Source: Paludibacteraceae bacterium
GTDB lineage: Bacteria > Bacteroidota > Bacteroidia > Bacteroidales > Paludibacteraceae
DNA length: 19,315 nt
Direction: 5' to 3'
Assembly (NCBI GenBank): GCA_024400275.1
Contig: JAKSMY010000038.1
Span: 1 to 19,315, forward strand
The position numbers and the translations under genes were made by a program. The notes beneath the pieces were generated by a model. The model saw only the letters and a list, made by a program, of their open reading frames with translations, made no database searches and was not told where the DNA came from. Positions 13,673-19,315 of the stretch are shown piece after piece. Each line of letters opens with the position of its first letter. The first letter of the stretch is position 1.

Positions 13673-14143
13673 ATGGCTAAGATACGTAGAAATGAGAAAC
13701 GCGAGATGCCGGCTTTGAACACCAGCTCACTGCCCGATATTATCTTCATGCTGCTGTTCTTCTTCATGTCCGTTACGTCTATGAAAGAAGTGTCGCTGAA
13801 AGTTCAATTCAAGAACCCACAGGCAACAGAATTGACCAAATTGGAGAAGAAATCGTTGGTACGTTATATCTATGTAGGTACACCTACCGCCGAATTCCGC
13901 AAACAATACGGAGCTGAGACACGTATCCAATTAGACGATGCCTTTGCAGACAAGAGAGAGATAGGTGACTATATCATCAACGAGCGTTCAGCCATGAAAG
14001 AGCAAGACCAAGGATTGATGACGGTTAGTATTAAAGCTGATAAAGAGACCCGTATGGGTGTTATTGCAGATATCAAGCAAGAGCTTCGCCGTGCGTACGC
14101 ACTGAAAATCAGTTACGCTGCTACGCAACGCACGAGTTATTAA
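13673..14143 (+). CDS. exbD: ExbD/TolR-family biopolymer transport protein, second copy
   Basis: 156 residues from ATG 13673; the longer frame start at 13532 is inside the first exbD and is rejected. The N-terminus (KIRRNEKREMPALNTSSLPD) leads into a membrane helix with the conserved Asp at residue 22, IIFMLLFFFMSVTSM. The periplasmic domain ends in the usual strand-helix (LMTVSIKADKETRMGVIADI, then KQELRRAYAL). Two adjacent, different ExbD proteins with one ExbB are characteristic of Bacteroidetes. A strong hairpin terminator follows 16 nt later. Confidence 0.9.
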   Translation: MAKIRRNEKREMPALNTSSLPDIIFMLLFFFMSVTSMKEVSLKVQFKNPQATELTKLEKKSLVRYIYVGTPTAEFRKQYGAETRIQLDDAFADKREIGDYIINERSAMKEQDQGLMTVSIKADKETRMGVIADIKQELRRAYALKISYAATQRTSY

Positions 14144-14159
14144 TACGACTTATAACAAT

Positions 14160-14195
14160 AAGAAGCCCCGAAAGATTGACCTTTCGGGGCTTCTT
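14160..14195. terminator. Bidirectional terminator between exbD and pckA
   Basis: Perfect 15-bp stem AAGAAGCCCCGAAAG / CTTTCGGGGCTTCTT with a 6-nt loop, placed 16 nt after the exbD stop and 25 nt after the pckA stop. Serves convergent genes. Confidence 0.9.
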
Positions 14196-14220
14196 GTATG
14201 CAGATATACTGCAAGTCCGA

Positions 14221-15825
14221 TTAGAGTTTCGGACCTGCAGCAACAAGTGCTTTACCTGCTTCGTTGGTTTCGTATTTGGCGAAGTTCTTAATGAAACGAC
14301 CGGCAAGGTCTTTGGCTTTCTCCTCCCACTGTGCAGGATCAGCATAAGTGTCACGAGGATCAAGGATAGCAGGATCTACGCCGGGAAGTGCTGTTGGAAC
14401 TTCAAAGTCGAAGTAAGGAATCTTCTTGGTAGGAGCACTCAAGATGCTGCCGTCAAGAATGGCATCGATAATACCACGCGTGTCGCGGATAGAGATACGT
14501 TTGCCCGTACCATTCCAACCGGTATTAACGAGATAAGCCTTGGCTCCGGATTTCTCCATCTTCTTAACCAATTCCTCAGCATATTTGGTAGGATGCAACT
14601 CCAAGAAAGCTTGACCGAAGCAAGCAGAGAAAGTAGGAGTAGGCTCTGTAATACCACGCTCGGTACCTGCCAACTTGGCAGTGAAACCACTCAAGAAATA
14701 GTATTTGGTTTGTTCGGGAGTCAAAATACTAACGGGAGGCAGCACACCAAAGGCATCAGCACTGAGGAAGATAACATTCTTAGCGTCAGGACCTGCACTG
14801 ATGGGCTTAACGATTTTCTCGATGTGGTTGATAGGATAGCTGACGCGAGTATTCTCGGTAACGCTCTTGTCATCAAAGTCAATCTTACCGTTTGCATCTA
14901 CGGTAACGTTCTCCAACAGGGCATTGCGGCGGATAGCGTTGTAGATATCAGGCTCGCTCTCTTTGTCGAGTTTGATAACCTTGGCATAGCAACCGCCTTC
15001 GAGGTTGAACACACCTTTGTCATCCCATCCGTGCTCGTCGTCACCAATCAGCAGACGTTTAGGATCGGTAGAAAGAGTGGTCTTACCGGTACCGGACAGA
15101 CCGAAGAAAATAGCGGTGTTCTTGCCTTCCATATCGGTGTTAGCCGAGCAGTGCATAGAAGCGATACCTTTCAAAGGCAAGTAGTAGTTCTGCATGGAGA
15201 ACATACCTTTTTTCATTTCCCCGCCATACCAAGTGTTGATAATAACCTGTTCGCGTTGGGTGGTATTGAAAGCCACGCAAGTCTCAGAATTGAGACCTAA
15301 TTCTTTGTAGTTATCCACTTTGGCTTTGGAAGCATTATAGATAACAAAGTTGGGCTCAAAGTTTTCCAATTCTTCCTCAGTAGGTTGAATGAACATGTTC
15401 TTAATAAAGTGAGCCTGCCAAGCCACTTCCATAATGAAGCGGACAGCCAGATGGGTCTCTTTATTAGCACCGCAGAAAGCATCTACAACATACAAATTTT
15501 TGTTGCAAAGCTCTTTGATAGCGATGTCTTTCACTGTTGCCCAAACCTGTTCGGTCATGGGATGATTGTCGTTCTTGTAACCTTCGGTGGTCCACCAAAC
15601 ATTGTTGTGGCTTTGTGCATCGTCAACAATGTATTTGTCCTTAGGAGAACGGCCGGTAAAAATACCGGTCATCACATTAACAGCACCCAGCTCGGTAAGC
15701 TGACCTTTTTCATACCCTTGCAAAGCCGGATTCATCTCGGCATCGAACAACTCTTCATAGGAAGGGTTGTGAGCAATCACTGTACTTCCAGTGATGCCAT
15801 ACTTAGTTAAATCAATTTGTTTCAT
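14221..15825 (-). CDS. pckA: Phosphoenolpyruvate carboxykinase (ATP)
   Basis: 534 residues, the usual length for the ATP-dependent enzyme. It interconverts oxaloacetate + ATP and PEP + CO2 + ADP; in Bacteroidetes it is often thought to run in the carboxylating direction toward succinate. Motifs: [11 protein letters not shown] (57-67), the kinase P-loop [11 protein letters not shown] (242-252), the metal-binding DDEHGWDD (262-269), and [14 protein letters not shown] followed by [20 protein letters not shown]. It acts in the cytoplasm. It has its own promoter at 15869-15900, stands alone, and ends at the shared terminator with exbD. Start ATG 15825 follows a leader of about 40 nt. Confidence 0.97.
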   Translation of the reverse strand: MKQIDLTKYGITGSTVIAHNPSYEELFDAEMNPALQGYEKGQLTELGAVNVMTGIFTGRSPKDKYIVDDAQSHNNVWWTTEGYKNDNHPMTEQVWATVKDIAIKELCNKNLYVVDAFCGANKETHLAVRFIMEVAWQAHFIKNMFIQPTEEELENFEPNFVIYNASKAKVDNYKELGLNSETCVAFNTTQREQVIINTWYGGEMKKGMFSMQNYYLPLKGIASMHCSANTDMEGKNTAIFFGLSGTGKTTLSTDPKRLLIGDDEHGWDDKGVFNLEGGCYAKVIKLDKESEPDIYNAIRRNALLENVTVDANGKIDFDDKSVTENTRVSYPINHIEKIVKPISAGPDAKNVIFLSADAFGVLPPVSILTPEQTKYYFLSGFTAKLAGTERGITEPTPTFSACFGQAFLELHPTKYAEELVKKMEKSGAKAYLVNTGWNGTGKRISIRDTRGIIDAILDGSILSAPTKKIPYFDFEVPTALPGVDPAILDPRDTYADPAQWEEKAKDLAGRFIKNFAKYETNEAGKALVAAGPKL

Positions 15826-15868
15826 ACCTATATTAAAAATAAATATATATTATGTTCCTAATTGAGTA

Positions 15869-15900
15869 CAAAGTTACTATTTTTTTCGCAATACACCAAA
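15869..15900 (-). promoter_or_regulatory. Promoter of pckA
   Basis: Minus strand TTTG (15900-15897), 20-nt spacer, TAACTTTG (15876-15869). Confidence 0.85.
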
Positions 15901-15949
15901 TTTTAGCAAAAAAAAGACCTTTTTTGCAAAGTCGAGTTTGCAAAATAAT

Positions 15950-15977
15950 AAAAAACGTGCTATAAAACATGTTTTTT
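15950..15977. terminator. A/T-rich hairpin between divergent units
   Basis: AAAAAACGTG pairs with CATGTTTTTT (one G-T) around an 8-nt loop. It may stop antisense transcripts in either direction; role uncertain. Confidence 0.4.
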
Positions 15978-15986
15978 AGCAAAATA

Positions 15987-16018
15987 TTTGTTCATATAAA
16001 AAAAAAGCAGTACCTTTG
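15987..16018 (+). promoter_or_regulatory. Promoter of the small RNA
   Basis: TTTG (15987-15990), 20-nt spacer, TACCTTTG (16011-16018). Confidence 0.85.
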
Positions 16019-16020
16019 TA

Positions 16021-16096
16021 CCGTGTTTTTCATGGTATTAGATTTAAGGTTAAGTAAAGATTGTGGTTGTCGCGATGACAACCCTTCTTTTTTTTT
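16021..16096 (+). ncRNA. Candidate small RNA, about 75 nt
   Basis: It begins just after its own promoter and ends in an intrinsic terminator: GGTTGTC-GCGAT-GACAACC (16065-16083) followed by T-rich sequence to 16096. A 5' hairpin ACCGTG-TTTTT-CATGGT covers about 16020-16036. Between them is an unpaired stretch, ATTAGATTTAAGGTTAAGTA, that could pair with targets. It contains no ORF. I have a vague memory that this unpaired motif recurs in Bacteroidales genomes, but cannot name an RNA family. It could also be a short attenuated leader for the synthase gene at 16142. Confidence 0.6.
16065..16096 (+). terminator. Terminator of the small RNA
   Basis: 7-bp stem GGTTGTC/GACAACC with 5-nt loop and a T-rich tail. 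Confidence 0.8.
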
Positions 16097-16105
16097 ACCC
16101 AAATA

Positions 16106-16137
16106 CTTGCACGTTCCATTTATTTTTTGTAACTTTG
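16106..16137 (+). promoter_or_regulatory. Promoter of threonylcarbamoyl-AMP synthase gene
   Basis: CTTG (16106-16109; one mismatch to TTTG), 20-nt spacer, TAACTTTG (16130-16137). Its end is only 4 nt before ATG 16142. Confidence 0.75.
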
Positions 16138-16141
16138 CGGT

Positions 16142-16741
16142 ATGAATACGATGCGATACGATAAGGACGATTTGCAGCAAGCCGTGCAAACGATGCGAGC
16201 CGGTGGAATCATTCTCTATCCGACCGATACGGTTTGGGGGATAGGGTGCGATGCCACCAACGAAGATGCCGTCCGCAAGATATATGCACTCAAACAGCGC
16301 GAAGACAGCAAATCGATGTTATGCCTGTTAGACGGAGCCGGAAAATTGCAAGGATATGTAGATATACCCGATGCCGCCTGGCAATTATTGGAGGCAACGG
16401 CTCCTGAAGAAGGATTGGAGCAAAGACCTCTGACTATCGTCTATCCGAACGCACGCAACATGGCACCCAGTTTAGTGGCAGAAGACGGCAGCGTAGGCAT
16501 ACGCATTACCGACGAGCCGTTCAGTAAAGCTTTGTGCGAACATCTGCACCACCCCATTGTGTCCACCAGTGCCAACATAAGCGGACAAGCAACCGCCAAG
16601 AACTTCAAACAAATTAGTGAAGAGGTCAAAAATGGTGTGGATTATGTATGCCGTTTCCGCAGAAACGACAACACCGAGAAAAAACCGTCCGTGATTATTA
16701 AAGTGGGAATAGGGAACGATATAGAAATTATTAGGAAATAG
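16142..16741 (+). CDS. L-threonylcarbamoyladenylate synthase (Sua5/YrdC/YciO family)
   Basis: 199 residues. The family forms threonylcarbamoyl-AMP from Thr, bicarbonate and ATP for t6A at position 37 of ANN-decoding tRNAs. Seen: PTDTVWGIGCD (27-37), a Lys/Arg-rich KQREDSKSM at about 51-59, and ISTSAN-like VSTSANISGQ near residue 140. It is the short form without the Sua5 C-terminal domain. YrdC- and YciO-like paralogs cannot be separated by eye, so no symbol is given. The -7 box ends 4 nt before ATG 16142, so the mRNA could be leaderless, or ATG 16151 (MRYDKDD) could be the true start. No terminator is seen before the sugar-transferase gene, so co-transcription is possible. Confidence 0.88.
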   Translation: MNTMRYDKDDLQQAVQTMRAGGIILYPTDTVWGIGCDATNEDAVRKIYALKQREDSKSMLCLLDGAGKLQGYVDIPDAAWQLLEATAPEEGLEQRPLTIVYPNARNMAPSLVAEDGSVGIRITDEPFSKALCEHLHHPIVSTSANISGQATAKNFKQISEEVKNGVDYVCRFRRNDNTEKKPSVIIKVGIGNDIEIIRK

Positions 16742-16751
16742 TTTAGAGGAC

Positions 16752-16766
16752 GGCAGCCGAGCTGCC
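16752..16766. other. Small perfect hairpin
   Basis: GGCAGC-CGA-GCTGCC in the 49 bp between the synthase stop and the sugar-transferase start. It has no T tail, so a terminator is not supported; it may affect ribosome access or mRNA decay. Confidence 0.4.
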
Positions 16767-16790
16767 TACAGTTTGGAGAGTAGAGTAAAG

Positions 16791-18005
16791 ATGAATAATT
16801 ACAGGAAACGACAACTTAAATACATTATAGCAGATATATTGTCCGCTATTGTTGTTTGGCTATGTTTCCTGCTGTTCCGCTGGTTGGTATATGAAAACAG
16901 GGTCATGGGAATAGATACGGTCCTAATTCCTGCTTTTGGTTTTTGGATACCACTATGTCTATACCCTATCGGCTGCATCATAATCTATTACCTAAGTGGC
17001 TATTATCTAAAGCCATATAACAAAAGACTCGGCAAAGAGTTCCTTTCCACTTTCGGAAGTTCCGTCCTCATTGCGTTGGGTGCTTTTTTTCTAATCATCA
17101 TTGATGACCATGTGGAGCATTATGCCAGCTATTTGGTATCGTTATTCGTACTGTTTGGCTTGCAGTTTGTACTCAGTTATCTGCCCCGATTGGCAATAAC
17201 ATTACATAGCCGTTTGGAAAAAGAAGAAGAGCCATCGATTGTGATTGAGCAAACAGAGGATATGAGCGAGCATGCTTTGTATCAAGCAATTGCCCAAGCC
17301 TATCCGACAGGGAAACAGATTTATGTAGTGCCCCGATTATTTGATATTGTGGTGGGTGCTGCTCATATTGACGAACTCAACAAGAACCCATATATATGCA
17401 TTACTGAGGTGCGTATGCGCGATAGCGAAGTTTGTATCAAGCGCGCCTTAGACATCTATTTGTCTATTCTTGTACTGGTTATACTTTCTCCTGTCTATAT
17501 TATCATCAGCCTAATCATCAAAGCCACATCGCAGGGACCTATTCTATACAGTCAGGAACGTATCGGCATGTATGGCCGTCCCTTCCGTATTCTCAAGTTC
17601 CGCACGATGGAAGAAGGTTCAGAAGGTCCGGTGCCCCAATTGGCAGAAGATAATGACCCGAGAATAACGACAATCGGACATTTTTTACGCAAATATCGAT
17701 TGGACGAACTGCCCCAGTTTATCAATATATTACGCGGTGAGATGTCCATAGTGGGTCCTCGTCCGGAACGTCCGTATTTTATCAAAAAAATAGAAGAACA
17801 GGCGCCCTATTATTGTTTGCTCTATAAGATTCGTCCGGGACTGACGAGTTGGGGACCTATCAAAGTGGGCTATACAGATACTATCGAGAAAATGGTGGAA
17901 CGTCTGAGATACGACATCGCCTACACGGAAAACATGTCCATCACGCTGGATATCAAGATATTACTCCGCACCATAGGCGTTATTGCCGATGGAAAAGGGA
18001 AATAA
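16791..18005 (+). CDS. Polyprenyl-phosphate sugar-1-phosphate transferase (initiating glycosyltransferase)
   Basis: 404 residues. It has an N-terminal membrane region (about four helices in residues 10-140), a variable soluble segment (about 145-215), then a Bac_transf domain: KRALDIYLSILVLVILSPVY (amphipathic or re-entrant helix), GPILYSQERIG, FRILKFRTME, YRLDELPQFINILRGEMSIV and GPRPERP. Such enzymes load a sugar phosphate onto undecaprenyl phosphate at the inner membrane, starting synthesis of capsule, exopolysaccharide or O-antigen. The sugar cannot be told. No other polysaccharide genes are in the window. The start is set at ATG 16791; an earlier ATG at 16773 would add six residues. Confidence 0.88.
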   Translation: MNNYRKRQLKYIIADILSAIVVWLCFLLFRWLVYENRVMGIDTVLIPAFGFWIPLCLYPIGCIIIYYLSGYYLKPYNKRLGKEFLSTFGSSVLIALGAFFLIIIDDHVEHYASYLVSLFVLFGLQFVLSYLPRLAITLHSRLEKEEEPSIVIEQTEDMSEHALYQAIAQAYPTGKQIYVVPRLFDIVVGAAHIDELNKNPYICITEVRMRDSEVCIKRALDIYLSILVLVILSPVYIIISLIIKATSQGPILYSQERIGMYGRPFRILKFRTMEEGSEGPVPQLAEDNDPRITTIGHFLRKYRLDELPQFINILRGEMSIVGPRPERPYFIKKIEEQAPYYCLLYKIRPGLTSWGPIKVGYTDTIEKMVERLRYDIAYTENMSITLDIKILLRTIGVIADGKGK

Positions 18006-18026
18006 CGAATCGTTAAACACAAGAAT

Positions 18027-18191
18027 ATGAACTACGACGAGACTATACAAAAAGCCGAAGCCATTGTGAAGGAATTGGAACAGGCAGAGGCACTCAGCAT
18101 GGAGGTCTATAAGCAAAAAGCTGCACAAGTCAAGGAACTGCTGGACCAGTGCGAGCAACAACTGACCGACATGCGTAATTTGAAGGCATGA
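18027..18191 (+). CDS. xseB: Exodeoxyribonuclease VII small subunit
   Basis: 54 residues, ATG 18027 to TGA 18191. The sequence NYDETIQKAEAIVKELEQAE, then a long helix KQKAAQVKELLDQCEQQL, has the layout of XseB: a short opening Y-x-E with ELE, followed by a single amphipathic helix that packs against XseA. Exonuclease VII degrades single-stranded DNA. The large-subunit gene xseA is not in the window. It starts 21 nt after the sugar-transferase stop. Its last codons lie in the first of two 126-bp direct repeats, so 3' xseB sequence is duplicated at 18884. Confidence 0.85.
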   Translation: MNYDETIQKAEAIVKELEQAEALSMEVYKQKAAQVKELLDQCEQQLTDMRNLKA

Positions 18192-18218
18192 CCCTGCAAA
18201 AGAATAGTAAAAAGTAAT

Positions 18219-18256
18219 AATCGTCTATCTGCATTGGAATAGGTAGGCGATTTTTT
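18219..18256 (+). terminator. Intrinsic terminator of xseB operon, in repeat copy 1
   Basis: 11-bp stem AATCGTCTATC/GGTAGGCGATT with two G-T pairs, a 12-nt loop and a T6 tail. The same hairpin recurs in copy 2 (18918-18955). Confidence 0.85.
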
Positions 18257-18274
18257 ATGCAAATTGCAAAAATA

Positions 18275-18306
18275 TTTGCGTATTCCAAATTTTTATTGTA
18301 ACTTTG
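18275..18306 (+). promoter_or_regulatory. Promoter of RelB/YafQ-like pair
   Basis: TTTG (18275-18278), 20-nt spacer, TAACTTTG (18299-18306). Confidence 0.85.
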
Positions 18307-18334
18307 CAACGATTTTAGAAAAGTATATTATATT

Positions 18335-18526
18335 ATGGAAACGATTACTTTATCTTATAACCCACGTAGTGCAGTGGCTTTGAGTATGTTGGCTGCTATA
18401 CGTGCATCACATGCTTTTATAGAAGAACCTAATAGTGCCACTATTGCTGCTATACAAGAGTTAGAGGCAGGACGTGGCACACGTGCAAAAGACTCCAATG
18501 ATTTATTCAAGCAAATTTTAGGTTAG
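18335..18526 (+). CDS. RelB/DinJ-like antitoxin
   Basis: 63 residues. It opens METITLSYNPRSAVALSMLA, a strand followed by a helix as in ribbon-helix-helix antitoxins, and ends in a polar helix (DLFKQILG) that could wrap the toxin. The assignment rests on size, position and the unmistakable toxin downstream. The protein should bind and inhibit the toxin and repress the promoter at 18275-18306. The toxin starts 1 nt after its stop (TAG-T-ATG). Confidence 0.75.
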   Translation: METITLSYNPRSAVALSMLAAIRASHAFIEEPNSATIAAIQELEAGRGTRAKDSNDLFKQILG

Positions 18527-18527
18527 T

Positions 18528-18803
18528 ATGTACGAACTTGAATATTCCGGTCAGTTCAAGAAGGATTTAAAGCGTTGTGTTTCACGAGGTTGTGATCCTG
18601 TTTCTTTACAGGTCGTTTTAGATTTGCTCCAAGCAAATGGTGAACTTCCTCAGAACTACCATCCGCATCGTTTAAGTGGGAAGTTCGCTCATTATTGGGA
18701 GTGTCATATTGAACCGGATTGGTTATTGATATATGATGTTAAGAACACAATAAAGTTAGTTTCACTGGCTCGTACAGGCACACATTCTGATTTATTCAAA
18801 TGA
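18528..18803 (+). CDS. YafQ-like toxin, RelE/ParE superfamily
   Basis: 91 residues, the usual length of YafQ-type mRNA interferases. It has an FKKDLKR start, HPHRLSG (His 45, 47), YWECHIEPDWLLIY (His 60, Asp 64) and the C-terminal ARTGTHSDLF (His 86, Phe 90). These correspond to the catalytic set known for E. coli YafQ (His50, His63, Asp67, His87, Phe91), so the toxin looks intact. Family members cleave mRNA on the ribosome. It is coupled to the antitoxin gene. The whole unit lies between two 126-bp direct repeats and could be lost or exchanged by recombination. Confidence 0.88.
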   Translation: MYELEYSGQFKKDLKRCVSRGCDPVSLQVVLDLLQANGELPQNYHPHRLSGKFAHYWECHIEPDWLLIYDVKNTIKLVSLARTGTHSDLFK

Positions 18804-18917
18804 CCACTAACTGCCAAAATATTAGGCAGAATATTAAAACAACTATAAATATATAAGGAAAAGAGAGCTAACCACTCCCGCAGGGCATGACCCTGCAAAA
18901 GAATAGCAAAAAGTAAT

Positions 18918-18955
18918 AATCGTCTATCTGCATTGGAATAGGTAGGCGATTTTTT
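18918..18955 (+). terminator. Terminator copy after the toxin gene
   Basis: Duplicate of the hairpin at 18219-18256, here placed to end transcription of the toxin-antitoxin unit. Confidence 0.8.
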
Positions 18956-18973
18956 ATGCAAATTGCAAAAATA

Positions 18974-19005
18974 TTTGCGTATTCCAAATTTTTATTGTAA
19001 CTTTG
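18974..19005 (+). promoter_or_regulatory. Promoter copy driving right-edge RNA
   Basis: TTTG (18974-18977), 20-nt spacer, TAACTTTG (18998-19005). Identical to the promoter of the toxin-antitoxin pair. Confidence 0.85.
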
Positions 19006-19009
19006 CAAC

Positions 19010-19315
19010 CGAATTCCTGCGCTGGGGAGTTTTGAAGTGTCAAAACGGAGTGTGCAAACACTCACCGCGGTGGGATTCAAAACATATTGAAAGCGTCTGC
19101 TTTCCTTTGCGGAAGTAGTCGCAGACGGCATTTATATGTGCTTTGTGTTTGACAATACGAAAGCTTCGCAACCTTTTTTGTTATTAGAGTCAAAATCAAA
19201 GTGAACGATAGATGCCTATTAGGGTATGATGTACCTTGTTTGTACGTTTCGTGCAGACGGATTATCATATCAGCGTAGGTTTCCTGTTGTTTATTTGACT
19301 CTAAGGGTTATGCGA
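19010..19315 (+). ncRNA. Candidate structured RNA, partial (runs off right edge)
   Basis: Sequence directly after a promoter, with no credible ORF and dense pairing: GTTTTGA-AGTG-TCAAAAC (19029-19046), GAGTGT-GCAA-ACACTC with a GNRA tetraloop (19048-19063), CGTCTGC/GCAGACG (19094-19100 with 19121-19127) enclosing TTCC/GGAA, and a long-range perfect 11-bp stem TTAGAGTCAAA/TTTGACTCTAA (19184-19194 with 19294-19304). TCGCA (19166-19170) can pair with TGCGA at the very edge (19311-19315), so the fold continues outside the window. I do not recognise an RNA family. A long 5' leader of a gene beyond the edge is the main alternative. Confidence 0.5.

Larger units (their letters stand above)
18185..18310 (+). 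repeat. 126-bp direct repeat, copy 1
   Basis: Covers the last codons of xseB, a terminator and a promoter. It matches 18884-19009 at 125 of 126 positions (T at 18208, C at 18907), offset 699 bp. The toxin-antitoxin genes lie between the copies. Confidence 0.97.
18884..19009 (+). repeat. 126-bp direct repeat, copy 2
   Basis: Copy of 18185-18310 with one mismatch. It retains 3' xseB sequence (GGCATGA), the terminator and the promoter, but is detached from xseB. Just before it, GCAGGG and CCCTGC form a short palindrome (18881-18896). Confidence 0.97.

Noticed and set aside
14176..15300. 374-codon plus-strand ORF opposite pckA
   Set aside because: Antisense shadow of the clearly conserved pckA frame; no family resemblance.
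18185..19009. Insertion sequence or transposon
   Set aside because: No transposase ORF and no terminal inverted repeats; the direct repeats contain host-gene sequence, favouring duplication or recombination.

Overview
The window looks like a chromosomal segment of a Bacteroidales bacterium (Prevotella/Bacteroides-like; I cannot place the genus). The strongest clue is a set of eleven promoters of the Bacteroidetes type, TTTG (one CTTG) - exactly 20 nt - TAnnTTTG. Housekeeping gene content and secreted-protein style agree with this. No rRNA, CRISPR array, IS transposase or integrase is visible.

Layout. (1) 1-1951, minus: the 5' part of a large secreted or lipoprotein-like protein built of YD-like repeats. 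It runs off the left edge and seems to start at TTG. (2) 2054-2943: a small cassette with an aspartyl (retropepsin-like) protease gene, its own promoter, a terminator and an inverted repeat at its ends. (3) 3072-6697, minus: a compact cluster of two secreted surface-type proteins alternating with two tiny proteins (50 and 39 aa) that share an M-x-x-(x)-Y-I-x-P-x-x-E-like opening. (4) 6881-8015: an MqsR-like toxin with an HTH antitoxin. (5) 8127-8892: a DUF4160/DUF2442-type pair in a cassette built like (2), ending in an almost identical 62-bp terminator. (6) 8906-9327, minus: a probable structured non-coding RNA of about 385 nt, with promoter, long-range stem and terminator. (7) 9406-14143, plus: queA and tatD overlapping by ATGA, then tRNA-Ser(GGA), then exbB, a four-helix membrane protein and two exbD genes. 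(8) pckA, minus, sharing a bidirectional terminator with exbD. (9) 15987-16096: a candidate small RNA of about 75 nt between pckA and a threonylcarbamoyl-AMP synthase gene. (10) A sugar-transferase gene and xseB. (11) A RelB/YafQ-like toxin-antitoxin pair inserted between two 126-bp direct repeats (125/126 identical). The second repeat is the promoter of another structured-RNA candidate that runs off the right edge.

How it fits together. Core functions (queuosine modification, t6A synthesis, gluconeogenesis via PEP carboxykinase, energising outer-membrane transport, polysaccharide initiation) alternate with small accessory cassettes, mostly toxin-antitoxin-like, each with its own promoter, terminator and flanking repeats. 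Short dispersed repeats have also entered core genes in frame: queA carries two and tatD one. The best candidates for undescribed biology are the two structured RNAs, the repeat-bounded cassettes and the tiny YIxP proteins interleaved with secreted proteins.
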